In this document: positions 16,362-24,514 of the stretch, one piece after another
Numbering within the stretch: the stretch's first letter is position 1
Layout: each line of letters begins with the position of its first letter
Source of the DNA: Geotalea sp. SG265
Lineage (GTDB): Bacteria > Desulfobacterota > Desulfuromonadia > Geobacterales > Geobacteraceae
NCBI RefSeq assembly: GCF_022808985.1
Contig: NZ_JAKZFT010000009.1
Location: 1 to 64,000, forward strand
Direction: 5' to 3'
DNA: 64,000 nt
Position numbers and translations under genes: made by a program
Notes under the pieces: generated by a model
The model's database searches: none
Told to the model about the DNA's origin: nothing
Seen by the model: the letters and a program-made list of their open reading frames with translations, nothing else

Positions 16362-17644
16362 AACTGCTTCTCATCTCTCCCGGCTGGCCGAAGGGGAGAT
16401 TATGGGGGGAGCTGAGTTTCAAATTTCCGTCGCTGTCCCTTGCTGCCATAGCCGCTGCCACCCCTTCCCACTGGGATGTTTCCCTGTGCGACGAAAACCT
16501 GGAGCCGGTGGATTTTGCCGCTCCGGCGGATCTGGTGGCCATTACGGCCATGACACCCCAGGCGCCCCGCGCCTACGAGATTGCCGACCTATTCAGGGCT
16601 CAGGGTGTGAAGGTCGTCATGGGAGGCTTTCACGCCAGCAATCTTCCCCCCGAGGCTCTTCTCCACGTGGATGCGGTGGTTGTCGGCGAAGGGGACCTGG
16701 TTTGGCCGCGCCTGGTGGATGATCTGGAAAAGGGATGCCTGCAGCCAATCTATCGTCCCGATGCCATGATTGCCATGGCGGACCTGCCCATCCCCAGAAG
16801 AGAAATCTTTGCCGGCAAGGGTTATCTCCTCACCAATACGCTCCAGACCACCCGTGGTTGCCCCTTCGACTGCGAATTCTGCTCAGTTACCGCCTTTTAC
16901 GGCAGGAAATACCGGGAGCGGCCGGTGGATCAGGTGCTTGCCGAGCTGGAAGTGCTGCGCAAGCAGAACTCCTTTGCCTTTTTTGTCGACGATAACCTGG
17001 TGGCGAACCGCCGCTATGCCCTCTCCCTGTTCTCGGCCATGAAGGGAATGGGATTCAAGTGGCTTTCCCACGCTCCCATCGATTTTGCCGGCGATCTGGA
17101 ACTGATGCGTGCTGCTGGGGAATCGGGCTGTCTGGGTATGTTCGTCGGCTTCGAATCCCTCGACCAGGAATCGCTGGTGGCGATGGGGAAAGTGACCAAC
17201 CAGGCCACCTCCTACCTTGAGCAGGCCAAGGCCTTCCGCGACAACGGCATCGGCATCCTCGGCTCCTTCGTCCTTGGTTCGGACGGCGACACTCCGGCCA
17301 TTTTCGAGCCGATCCTGCGCTTCTGTGAGACGGCGCGCATCGAAGCCGCCATCTTTCCCATCCTCACCCCCTATCCCGGCACCAAGGTCCGGGAACGGCT
17401 GGAAAAGGAGGGACGGATCACCTCCAACGACTGGCGCGATTACGACATGGGGCATGTGAATTTCATTCCCCGTGGCATGAGCCCTGCCGAACTGCAGGCC
17501 GGGCACGAGTGGCTGAACAGGTCCTTTTATTCATTTCCCTCCATGTACCGGCGCATTTTCAAACTGCACCGGTCGGTACAAGTCTTCGGACCGATGAATT
17601 TCGGATTCAGGAGCGCCATCAGGCGCACCGGGAAACGGGGATAG
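16358..17644 (+). CDS. Class B-type radical SAM protein, HpnP-like architecture
   Basis: This 428-residue protein has a B12-binding-like domain at residues 1-125 (LLLISPGWPKGRLWG, VVMGGFHASN, VVGEGDLVW) and a radical SAM core with TTRGCPFDCEFC (C168, C172, C175). It then has FFVDDNLVANRR, FVGFESLDQESL and TPYPGTKVRERL. The region after the core (MGHVNFIPRGM, SFYSFPSMYRRIF) resembles the DUF4070 tail of the hopanoid C-2 methylase HpnP and its relatives. There is no DxHxxG motif. It may methylate or otherwise modify an alkyl or polyene chain, which is inference. It is embedded between ACP and acyltransferase genes in the same tight operon. Confidence 0.85.
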   Translation: MKLLLISPGWPKGRLWGELSFKFPSLSLAAIAAATPSHWDVSLCDENLEPVDFAAPADLVAITAMTPQAPRAYEIADLFRAQGVKVVMGGFHASNLPPEALLHVDAVVVGEGDLVWPRLVDDLEKGCLQPIYRPDAMIAMADLPIPRREIFAGKGYLLTNTLQTTRGCPFDCEFCSVTAFYGRKYRERPVDQVLAELEVLRKQNSFAFFVDDNLVANRRYALSLFSAMKGMGFKWLSHAPIDFAGDLELMRAAGESGCLGMFVGFESLDQESLVAMGKVTNQATSYLEQAKAFRDNGIGILGSFVLGSDGDTPAIFEPILRFCETARIEAAIFPILTPYPGTKVRERLEKEGRITSNDWRDYDMGHVNFIPRGMSPAELQAGHEWLNRSFYSFPSMYRRIFKLHRSVQVFGPMNFGFRSAIRRTGKRG

Positions 17645-17649
17645 GCCTA

Positions 17650-18492
17650 ATGGACTGCTTCATGTTTCCAGGACAACCCCTGGCCTTTCCCACCGCTCTG
17701 CCTGATGATGGAGATTTTTTCACCATTGCGGAACTGGTGCGGCAGAGAACCGGCTTTGACCTGTACTCCTCCACCTGGATAAGGGACAGCGGGACCGACA
17801 ATACCGGTTTTCAGCTCCACGGCGTCGCCATGAGCCTTTACCTGAACCGGAAAAAACGTGCTGAGGGATCTCAGCCCGCGGTGGTTGCCGAGCACAGCAT
17901 GGGGATCTATGCGGCACTTGCTGCAAGCGGTTCCCTTGCCGAGGGGGAGGCAATAGAGGTTACCTGGCGGCTCGGCTCGTGCATGGCAAAGATGGGAGAA
18001 ACGGGGTACTACGCCCTCGGCTGCATCATCGGCTTGACCAGCGAACCGGTGCTGGCCCTCGCCCGGAACTGCGGCGTCCATTTGGCCAACCACAATACCT
18101 CCCGTCATTTTCTCCTCTGCGGCACACGGGAAAAGATTGAGACTGCGGTCGCCGAGGCCGTTGCACATGGGGCATTTTCGGCAAAATCTTTTCCCTGCGA
18201 CGCTCCCCTCCACACCCCGCTTATTCAGGAACTTGAGTCTCCCCTGCGGCAGATTCTGGCGGAGTACCAGTATTGGGAACCTTCCTGCATCCTGGTGGAT
18301 CACCTGGAACAGAAGCGGCTCAAGGCGCATGACCTGGCCGATTTCATGTTCCGGCAACTCTGCATGCCGGTCTACTGGGAAAAGACCTACCGAAGCCTTG
18401 TCGCCATGGGGATCAGAAGATTCCACGAGATCGGGGCAGGGGATGCCTTGAAGAAATACAACCGCTGGATCGAAAGCGAGATGACCCGGTAA
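17650..18492 (+). CDS. FabD-like ACP acyltransferase with divergent active-site motif
   Basis: This 280-residue protein is shorter than FabD (about 310) but keeps FPGQ at the start, the nucleophile region VAEHSMGIYAAL (S83), and CDAPLHTPLI with H188. The glycine before His-Ser in the usual GHSxG is glutamate. The arginine that binds the malonyl carboxylate in FabD has no clear counterpart in the expected position (WRLGSCM). It should load malonyl or another extender or starter onto the cluster ACP, but substrate choice is uncertain. ATG at 17650 starts 5 bases after the previous stop. Its stop codon overlaps the thioesterase start codon. Confidence 0.78.
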   Translation: MDCFMFPGQPLAFPTALPDDGDFFTIAELVRQRTGFDLYSSTWIRDSGTDNTGFQLHGVAMSLYLNRKKRAEGSQPAVVAEHSMGIYAALAASGSLAEGEAIEVTWRLGSCMAKMGETGYYALGCIIGLTSEPVLALARNCGVHLANHNTSRHFLLCGTREKIETAVAEAVAHGAFSAKSFPCDAPLHTPLIQELESPLRQILAEYQYWEPSCILVDHLEQKRLKAHDLADFMFRQLCMPVYWEKTYRSLVAMGIRRFHEIGAGDALKKYNRWIESEMTR

Positions 18493-18914
18493 TGGCAAAA
18501 GCCCATGAGACACTGATCAAGGTGCGGTTCAACGAGGTGGATTCTTACCACGTGGCCTGGCATGGCCATTATGTGGCCTGGATGGAGGTTGGTCGCAACG
18601 ATCTTGCCGCCCGCTTCCAGCTCGGAGTGGACCAGATTGCCGATGCAGGCTTCCTGGCTCCGGTGGTGGAACTGAACGTCAAATACAAGAGGTCTGCCCG
18701 TTTCGACGAGGAACTGCGGGTCCGCACGGGCATGATACGCACCGAGGCCAGTACCCTGATGTTCTCATCGGAGATTATCGGCGAGGATGGCCAGGTAAAG
18801 GCATCGGGAACGACGGTGCATGTCCTCACGGACAAAAATGGTGTTCTGCAGTACAGCCTGCCGCCGGTCATAGCCGAGAGGCTGGAAAAGATGATGGCGT
18901 TTCTGGGGGTATGA
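18492..18914 (+). CDS. Hotdog-fold acyl thioesterase (4HBT/YbgC type)
   Basis: This 140-residue protein has the 4-hydroxybenzoyl-CoA thioesterase-type motif NEVDSYHVAWHGHYVAWME, with D17 as the probable catalytic residue and H20 in the paired position. Core strands follow at VVELNVKYKRSARFDEEL and MFSSEIIGEDG. Such enzymes hydrolyse acyl-CoA or acyl-ACP. The start codon shares its A with the acyltransferase stop. In aryl polyene clusters a similar hotdog thioesterase is present, probably for editing or release. The same role is likely here. Confidence 0.85.
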   Translation: MAKAHETLIKVRFNEVDSYHVAWHGHYVAWMEVGRNDLAARFQLGVDQIADAGFLAPVVELNVKYKRSARFDEELRVRTGMIRTEASTLMFSSEIIGEDGQVKASGTTVHVLTDKNGVLQYSLPPVIAERLEKMMAFLGV

Positions 18915-20320
18915 TGGATATTCTGCTGATTTCGGCCAACAGGGAACGGACGCCATACCCGGTTTTCCCGCTCGGGCTCTCGTATCTGGCGGGTCCTCTG
19001 GGCGAAAAGGGACATAACCTCAAGGTTCTGGACCTCTGCTTTGCCGACGATCCCGAATTGGCAGTGAGCGAAGCCATCGACGGCTTCGCACCCGGGGTGG
19101 TGGTTCTTTCCCTGCGCAATATCGACAACGTCACCTTTCCCGGGAGCCGGTCATATCTGCCGGGGGTGAAGAAAATCGTCGATGTCTGCCGTGGCAAGGC
19201 ACCGGTCATTGTCGGAGGCTCTGGCTTTTCCATCATGCCGGTGGAGATTCTTGCCTATCTGGATGCAGATTACGGCGTCGTCGGTGAAGGGGAAGAAGTG
19301 CTGCCGGAGCTTGTTTCGCGCATTTCAGAAGGTCTTTCTGCCGATGACCTGCGGGGGGTGCTGGTTCGAGGCAGGACCAATTTTTTGCCGGCGCGGCTTG
19401 TACAGGCGATCCGGCCTGCCGACCGCGGTCTTTTCCCCCTGGAGCGATACTACAGGGAAGGGGGAATGGCCAATCTGCAGACCAAGCGCGGCTGCCCGTT
19501 TTCCTGCATTTACTGCACCTACCCCATCCTTGAAGGAAAGGCGATACGGGTGCGCCCCATAGGGGAGATCATCGCCGAGATCCGTTCACTGGTGGAGGGT
19601 TTCGGCATCAGCTACATCTACTTCGTGGACGACATCTTCAACTATCCCCCCGAGTTTGCCGAGGAACTATGCCGGGCCATGATCGATGCCGGGGTCAAGG
19701 TGAACTGGACCGCCTTCATCAATCCCGCTTTCATCACTGCGAGCCAACTCAAACTGATGATCACGGCCGGTTGCGATGCGGTGGAATTCGGCAGTGAATC
19801 GGGCTCTGCTTGCATGTTGCGCAACCTGGGCAAGTCCTTCTCTGTAGACGACTTGCGGAATTCGTCCCGTCTCTGCCTGGATGAGGGGGCGGACTTCGCC
19901 CATTACATTCTCTTTGGCGGGCCGGGAGAGAGCGAGGCGACCATCGATGAAACCTTCGCCCTGATGGACGAGCTGGAGCCCACCGCAGTAATCGCCATGA
20001 CCGGCATCAGGATTTTCCCCGGCACCCCCTTGTACCATTCCGCCCTGGCTGACGGCACCATCACCGCTGAAATGTCGCTTCTGGACCCGTTTTTCTATAT
20101 CTCCCCTCCAATCCGGGAGACCCTCTGCGAGATGGTGACGGAACGGGCCATGGCCCGGAAGAACTGGGTGGCGCCGGGATTGGAGATCAACATGAGCGAT
20201 GCCATGCTGGAAGCGTTGCGCCATTTCCCGGTGCGTGGACCGCTGTGGAAGCTGATGAAACGACTGGGCCGCAGTCGCGTCAGGCCCATGGCGGCCCCGG
20301 CAGCTGATACGCCCCGATGA
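18911..20320 (+). CDS. Class B-type radical SAM protein
   Basis: This 469-residue protein has a B12-binding-like N-terminus (ILLISANRERTPYPVFPLG, PVIVGGSGFSIMP, VVGEGEEVLPEL) and a radical SAM motif TKRGCPFSCIYC (C195, C199, C202). It continues with YFVDDIFNYPPEFAEEL, EFGSESGS and FPGTPLYHSAL. The C-terminal tail is basic and Pro/Ala-rich. There is no DxHxxG motif. It overlaps the thioesterase gene by 4 bases and ends 11 bases before the ketoreductase ATG. Substrate and reaction are unknown. It is the third cobalamin-type radical SAM enzyme of the operon, so these likely act in sequence or on different positions of one product. Confidence 0.85.
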   Translation: MMDILLISANRERTPYPVFPLGLSYLAGPLGEKGHNLKVLDLCFADDPELAVSEAIDGFAPGVVVLSLRNIDNVTFPGSRSYLPGVKKIVDVCRGKAPVIVGGSGFSIMPVEILAYLDADYGVVGEGEEVLPELVSRISEGLSADDLRGVLVRGRTNFLPARLVQAIRPADRGLFPLERYYREGGMANLQTKRGCPFSCIYCTYPILEGKAIRVRPIGEIIAEIRSLVEGFGISYIYFVDDIFNYPPEFAEELCRAMIDAGVKVNWTAFINPAFITASQLKLMITAGCDAVEFGSESGSACMLRNLGKSFSVDDLRNSSRLCLDEGADFAHYILFGGPGESEATIDETFALMDELEPTAVIAMTGIRIFPGTPLYHSALADGTITAEMSLLDPFFYISPPIRETLCEMVTERAMARKNWVAPGLEINMSDAMLEALRHFPVRGPLWKLMKRLGRSRVRPMAAPAADTPR

Positions 20321-20331
20321 ACGGAGTCACC

Positions 20332-21072
20332 ATGGAATTCAAGGACAAGAGAATCGTTGTCACCGGCGGCACCAGGGGGATCGGCAAGGCCATCTCCCTC
20401 AACTTTGCCAGGCAGGGAGCGCATGTGACTGCAGCTTACCTGGCCAATGATCAGGCTGCCGAGCTTCTGAAAGAGGAAGCTGCTGGCCTGCCGGGAACAA
20501 TAGCAACGATCAAGGCCGATGTGGCCACTGGCGACGGCGCCATGGCGCTCATGGAAGCTGCAGCGGCCGCCACCGGTTCCATAGATGTCTTGGTCAACAA
20601 TGCCGGCATCATCCGTGACTGCTATCTGCCGATGATGTCGGAAAACGACTGGGACACCGTGGTCCGCGGCAACCTCTATCCACTTTTCCATTGCTGCAAG
20701 TGGGGGGTGCGGAAGATGATCGCCAAGCGGAGTGGCGTCATCGTCAACCTTTCCTCCATCTCCGCCCTGGGGGGCACCGCCGGCCAGACCAACTATGCAG
20801 CCAGCAAGGGAGCCGCCATCAGCTTTACCCGGTCATTGGCCCGGGAAGTGGGACCCATGGGGATCAGGGCCAACGTCGTTGCTCCGGGACTGATCGAGAC
20901 GGAGATGATCGCTGCCATGAAGCCCGATGTGGTGGAGCGGATCGTCAAATCGTCATCTCTCGGGCGGATCGGCCGAGCGGAGGAGGTTGCCGGGGCGGTG
21001 GCCTTCCTCGCATCCGATCAGGCTTCCTATATCACCGGCCAATGCCTGGTGGTGGACGGTGGCATCGTCTGA
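20332..21072 (+). CDS. 3-oxoacyl-ACP reductase, FabG-like
   Basis: This 246-residue short-chain dehydrogenase has the cofactor motif VTGGTRGIGKA, the NNAGI turn, and the catalytic Ser (S141/S142 in NLSSIS), Y155 and K159 (YAASKG). It reduces the beta-keto group on the ACP-bound chain with NADPH. The start at 20332 is chosen because GGAG lies 5 bases upstream; an ATG at 20317 overlaps the radical SAM gene. After it comes the only sizeable spacer inside the operon (21073-21181), which has an AT-rich small stem but no clear terminator. Confidence 0.9.
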   Translation: MEFKDKRIVVTGGTRGIGKAISLNFARQGAHVTAAYLANDQAAELLKEEAAGLPGTIATIKADVATGDGAMALMEAAAAATGSIDVLVNNAGIIRDCYLPMMSENDWDTVVRGNLYPLFHCCKWGVRKMIAKRSGVIVNLSSISALGGTAGQTNYAASKGAAISFTRSLAREVGPMGIRANVVAPGLIETEMIAAMKPDVVERIVKSSSLGRIGRAEEVAGAVAFLASDQASYITGQCLVVDGGIV

Positions 21073-21181
21073 ACCCTTGTCTGAGAGTCTTTTAAACCAA
21101 GAAAAGCTTTATTTCTTGTTCCCTTTCCGGTTAAAATGATTAAGTTCATGCGTGAACGAGATTGTCTGGAACAAAGGGAAC

Positions 21182-22387
21182 ATGGAAAAGAAGAAAATAG
21201 CAATAACCGGTTTGGGGGTTTTTGCCGCCGCCGGTAAAGACATAGCATCCTTCACTGAAGCCCTGCGTAACGGCCATTGCGCCATCGGCCCCCTCGACCT
21301 GTTTGACGTCGATCAGTTTTCCTCGAAGATCGGCGCCCAGATTCGTAATTTCGATCCCCACTGTTATTTATCCCCTCGTGAAGCGGCGAAACTTTCAAGG
21401 GCCGATCAGTTCGGCGTTATTGCAGCCGGTCAGGCGCTTGCCGAAAGCGGTGTCTGCAGTCATTATTCCCCCTACGATATAGGCATTTCCATGGGGGCGG
21501 GTGCTGCAGGCATGCTCCAGGCAGAAGAGTGGCTCCACCAGGGGCTGAATGGCGGCAAGGCGCGGCCTTCCCTCCTGCGGGGCCTCCTGCCCGATAGAAC
21601 TTCCACGGCCATCGCCGAAAAATACGGGGTTGGCGGGTATCAGGGAAGCATTACCACTGCCTGCTCTTCGTCTGCTACCGCCATCGGTTGGGGAGCGGAC
21701 CTGATCGCCTCCGGCAGGCTGAAGGCGGCTGTCTGCGGCGGATCGGACTGTCTTTCCCGGCTGACTTTTGCCGGCTTTAACTCGCTACGCGTCGTCGATC
21801 CGGAGCCTTGCGCCCCCTTCAGCCTTGGGCGACGTGGCATATCCCTGGGAGAGGGGGCCGCGTTCCTTGTCCTTGAAGAGGAAGAGGCCGCCAAAGCTCG
21901 TGGAGCAAAGATCCACGGATATGTACTCGGCTACGCCATTGCCGGAGAAGCCCACCATATGACTGCACCGGCACCGGACGGTGTGGATGCCGCACAACTC
22001 ATGAAAGCAGCCATGGCTTTATCGGGTGTTGCCGTGGAGCAAATAGGCTGGGTCAATGCCCACGGTACCGCGACCCCGCTCAACGACGTGGTGGAAACAA
22101 AGGCCATGAAGCTGGTATTCGGCGAGCGGGTCGGGAAGGTGCCGCTGGTTTCCACCAAGGCTTTGACCGGCCACTGTCTTGGTGCCGCCGGGGCCATCGA
22201 GGCCCTGGCCACGGTGATAGCCCTGCGGGATGGGTTCATACCCTCGACGCTCAGCTTCAGAGGCGCGGACCCGGAATGCGACCTGGACTACTGCCACAAG
22301 GGGATGCGGACCAGCGAAGCCCGCCTCGCCCTGTCCAATTCCTTTGCCTTTGGCGGCAACATAACAACCTTGGTACTGGGTAAATGA
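21182..22387 (+). CDS. Beta-ketoacyl-ACP synthase, KAS II-type, catalytically complete
   Basis: This 401-residue condensing enzyme has all expected catalytic residues: C161 in TTACSSSATA, H294 in NAHGTATP, K326 and H331 in TKALTGHCLGAAG. It would extend the ACP-bound chain by decarboxylative condensation. ATG at 21182 is chosen (AAAGGGAAC just before it); an in-frame GTG at 21152 is the alternative. Its end overlaps the second ketosynthase-fold gene by 4 bases. Such overlap is typical for KS and chain-length-factor pairs of type II polyketide and aryl polyene systems, which function as heterodimers. Confidence 0.9.
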   Translation: MEKKKIAITGLGVFAAAGKDIASFTEALRNGHCAIGPLDLFDVDQFSSKIGAQIRNFDPHCYLSPREAAKLSRADQFGVIAAGQALAESGVCSHYSPYDIGISMGAGAAGMLQAEEWLHQGLNGGKARPSLLRGLLPDRTSTAIAEKYGVGGYQGSITTACSSSATAIGWGADLIASGRLKAAVCGGSDCLSRLTFAGFNSLRVVDPEPCAPFSLGRRGISLGEGAAFLVLEEEEAAKARGAKIHGYVLGYAIAGEAHHMTAPAPDGVDAAQLMKAAMALSGVAVEQIGWVNAHGTATPLNDVVETKAMKLVFGERVGKVPLVSTKALTGHCLGAAGAIEALATVIALRDGFIPSTLSFRGADPECDLDYCHKGMRTSEARLALSNSFAFGGNITTLVLGK

Positions 22388-23427
22388 AGACCATGTCCAC
22401 TGACATAGTGATTACCGGCATGGCGGCCATTTCTGCCGCCGGTGTCGGTCTCGATCCTCTAAGAAAGGCGGTGCAGGAAGGGAAAAGCCTTCTCAAGCCG
22501 ATCCCGCCGGAGATTGCCGGTACGGACGGATGCCTGTGGGGCAAGGCCGATGCCTTCAAGGGTGGTGACTTCATGCCGCCGCTCAAGGCGCGGAAGTTCG
22601 ACCGGTGCAGTCTCTTTGCCGTGGTTGCGGCCGGAATGGCCCTCAAGGATGCGGGGATCGACCGTGCCTCCATGGATGCGGAAAGAACGGGGATCGTTCT
22701 CGGCTGCGGGTTCGGCGGCATCGCCAATTCGGAAGCGTTCCTGCGGGGATATTTCACCAGCGGTGCCGAGGGCCTCTCGCCGGTGCTCTTCCCCAACACG
22801 GTGCCCAATGCTCCTGCCAGCAATGCCTCCATCGAAAACGGCCTCAAAGGCCCCAATGTCACCTTCGTCCAGCGCTTCTGCTCTGCCGAGTCAGCGGTGA
22901 TGATGGCCTGCCGCTTTCTCCAGGAAGGGCGCGCCGACGTCGTCCTTGCCGGCGGTGTCGATGAGGTGACCGAGACCATGATCAAGGGCTTTCGGGAGGT
23001 CGGACAACTGAAGAGCCATGGCGCAGGCTTCGGCGAAGGGGCGGGTATCCTGGTGCTGGAACGGGGCGACCATGCCCGCAGCAGAAAAGCAATGATCAAG
23101 GGGACGGTAGGGGGAATCCGGACCATCGGCAGGCTTCTCCCGGGACGTGAGACCGAAGGTGCCGAGGTTTTGCTGCCTAAGGATTCCGACACCACCCTGG
23201 TCAGCCTCTCGGGAACGGCAGCTGCCGAAGATGTTTTTCTAGCGCACCTCCCCACCGTCAGGCGCATAGAGACCGGTCCCCTCATCGGCCGCTCCCTGGG
23301 AATGGGAGGGCTTGCCATGGCGGCACTGGTCCTCTCCCTTGAAGAGAGGGCTGCCGGCCTGCATGTGGCGGCTTCTCCGGAGGGGCCTTATTATGCTATC
23401 CGGATCAGGGGAGGCTCTCCTGACTAG
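22384..23427 (+). CDS. Degenerate ketosynthase, probable chain-length-factor-like partner
   Basis: This 347-residue thiolase-fold protein has the ketosynthase N-terminal strand VITGMAAISAAG and an aligned cysteine (C166 in QRFCSAESAV). The first histidine motif HGT reads SGT (276-278) and the second, normally GH, reads GR (G302, R303). It is about 60 residues shorter than active ketosynthases, mostly before these motifs. It keeps FGEGAGILVLE. Loss of both histidines argues against independent condensation. A structural partner that sets chain length with the preceding ketosynthase is likely, but it retains the cysteine that classic chain-length factors replace. It overlaps the preceding and following genes. 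Confidence 0.85.
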   Translation: MKTMSTDIVITGMAAISAAGVGLDPLRKAVQEGKSLLKPIPPEIAGTDGCLWGKADAFKGGDFMPPLKARKFDRCSLFAVVAAGMALKDAGIDRASMDAERTGIVLGCGFGGIANSEAFLRGYFTSGAEGLSPVLFPNTVPNAPASNASIENGLKGPNVTFVQRFCSAESAVMMACRFLQEGRADVVLAGGVDEVTETMIKGFREVGQLKSHGAGFGEGAGILVLERGDHARSRKAMIKGTVGGIRTIGRLLPGRETEGAEVLLPKDSDTTLVSLSGTAAAEDVFLAHLPTVRRIETGPLIGRSLGMGGLAMAALVLSLEERAAGLHVAASPEGPYYAIRIRGGSPD

Positions 23428-23803
23428 TTCAGATCCGTGCCGCTACTTGCCCCATCGTCCCCCCTTTTTGTTCGTGGACAAGATCATCCATCGGGAAACC
23501 GGTGTCAGTGCCTCTGGTGAGCTCGTCGTAACCACGGATTCGGGACCTTTTCCCCCAGTACTTCTCATAGAGTCCATGGCCCAAGTCAGTGGGATTGCCG
23601 CCGGCCAGGAGGCGGGCGTCGGGGGGATTCTGGCTGCCATCAGCCATGGTAAACTGCCGGTAGCTGTGGCACCCGGGACGTATCTGGCCCAGGCTCGCAT
23701 CATCAAGTCATTCGGCACCCTCCATCTGGTAGAAGGAGAGGTAAGCTGGGACGGCACCGTCGTTGCCAGCGCAACCCTGACCCTGGGGGTCGGTAATCTC
23801 TAA
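23393..23803 (+). CDS. 3-hydroxyacyl-ACP dehydratase, hotdog fold (FabZ/ApeP-like)
   Basis: This 136-residue protein has YLPHRPPFLFVDKI with catalytic H21 and LLIESMAQVSG with E60, the FabZ/FabA-type pair. It removes water from the beta-hydroxyacyl-ACP to give a trans double bond. No enoyl reductase is present in the operon, so double bonds may remain and a conjugated polyene could form. The ATG at 23393 has GGAGG 9 bases upstream and lies inside the preceding gene (35-base overlap). The longer open frame starting at 23312 is not needed. Confidence 0.88.
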   Translation: MLSGSGEALLTSSDPCRYLPHRPPFLFVDKIIHRETGVSASGELVVTTDSGPFPPVLLIESMAQVSGIAAGQEAGVGGILAAISHGKLPVAVAPGTYLAQARIIKSFGTLHLVEGEVSWDGTVVASATLTLGVGNL

Positions 23804-23835
23804 CCACCCAATCGATTCCTAAAGGCGAGAAGATA

Positions 23836-24444
23836 ATGAAAAAATTGCTCCTTATGATACTGCTGGTCGTGATTTCCATGGTGACCTCTGCTCATGCTGC
23901 CCCCAACAAGGCCGTGGAGGCTCTTGAGGTACTGCGCCACGGTTTTTCCGCTATGACTGACTTCAGTGCCGAAATCGTCCAGGAAAAGCAGATGGCCATG
24001 ATGAAGCGGAAGATGGTTTCCAAGGGAATCGTCCGGTTCAGGAAGCCGGGCACCTTCTACATGGAGCTTTTGCCTCCATATGGCAGCCGTTTGCTGTTGC
24101 GGGACAACGTGCTGACCATGCGCCTTCCCGAGCAGGGGGTGGCGGACCGTATCGTGCTGCCGCCGGAAGAGAGCCTGGACAAATGGTTCGCCTACCTGGC
24201 AAAACCGGTCACAAAACTGCCTGATGGGATGGAGCTGCGGGCCGAGCGCCAGGGGAGCGGCTGGAACCTGCAACTCTTTCCAAAAGGAAAGGGTGGTGTC
24301 AAGGAACTTGCCATCAGCTTCGATGGTGACGGCAAGATCAAACGGTTGACTATCCAGGAGCGCAACGGGGACAACACCGTCATCAAGTTCGCTAACATGC
24401 GTCGCAATGCCGGCCTGAAGGACAAGGATTTCCAGTTGAATTGA
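23836..24444 (+). CDS. LolA-like periplasmic lipid/lipoprotein carrier
   Basis: This 202-residue protein has a signal peptide (KKLLLMILLVVISMVTSAHA) and a LolA-like body: LRHGFSAMTDFSAEIVQEKQ, GIVRFRKPGTFYMELLPPYG, LFPKGKGGVKELAISFDGDG. LolA binds acyl chains of lipoproteins in the periplasm. Cluster-associated paralogues in aryl polyene loci are thought to carry the lipid product to the outer membrane. Here it sits between the dehydratase and the MMPL exporter genes, supporting the same role. It is not the housekeeping LolA by context. Confidence 0.85.
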   Translation: MKKLLLMILLVVISMVTSAHAAPNKAVEALEVLRHGFSAMTDFSAEIVQEKQMAMMKRKMVSKGIVRFRKPGTFYMELLPPYGSRLLLRDNVLTMRLPEQGVADRIVLPPEESLDKWFAYLAKPVTKLPDGMELRAERQGSGWNLQLFPKGKGGVKELAISFDGDGKIKRLTIQERNGDNTVIKFANMRRNAGLKDKDFQLN

Positions 24445-24514
24445 ATTCCGGTGTAGAACTAGGACTGAATCTTTTCATCGATAGACTGCACGGGGGGGCC
24501 AGCTGGAAGAGAAT

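Noticed and set aside
21073-21181. Small stem CAAGAAA/TTTCTTG in the only large spacer of the biosynthetic operon
   Set aside because: The stem is short and AT-rich with no T-run, so neither a terminator nor a promoter is convincing.
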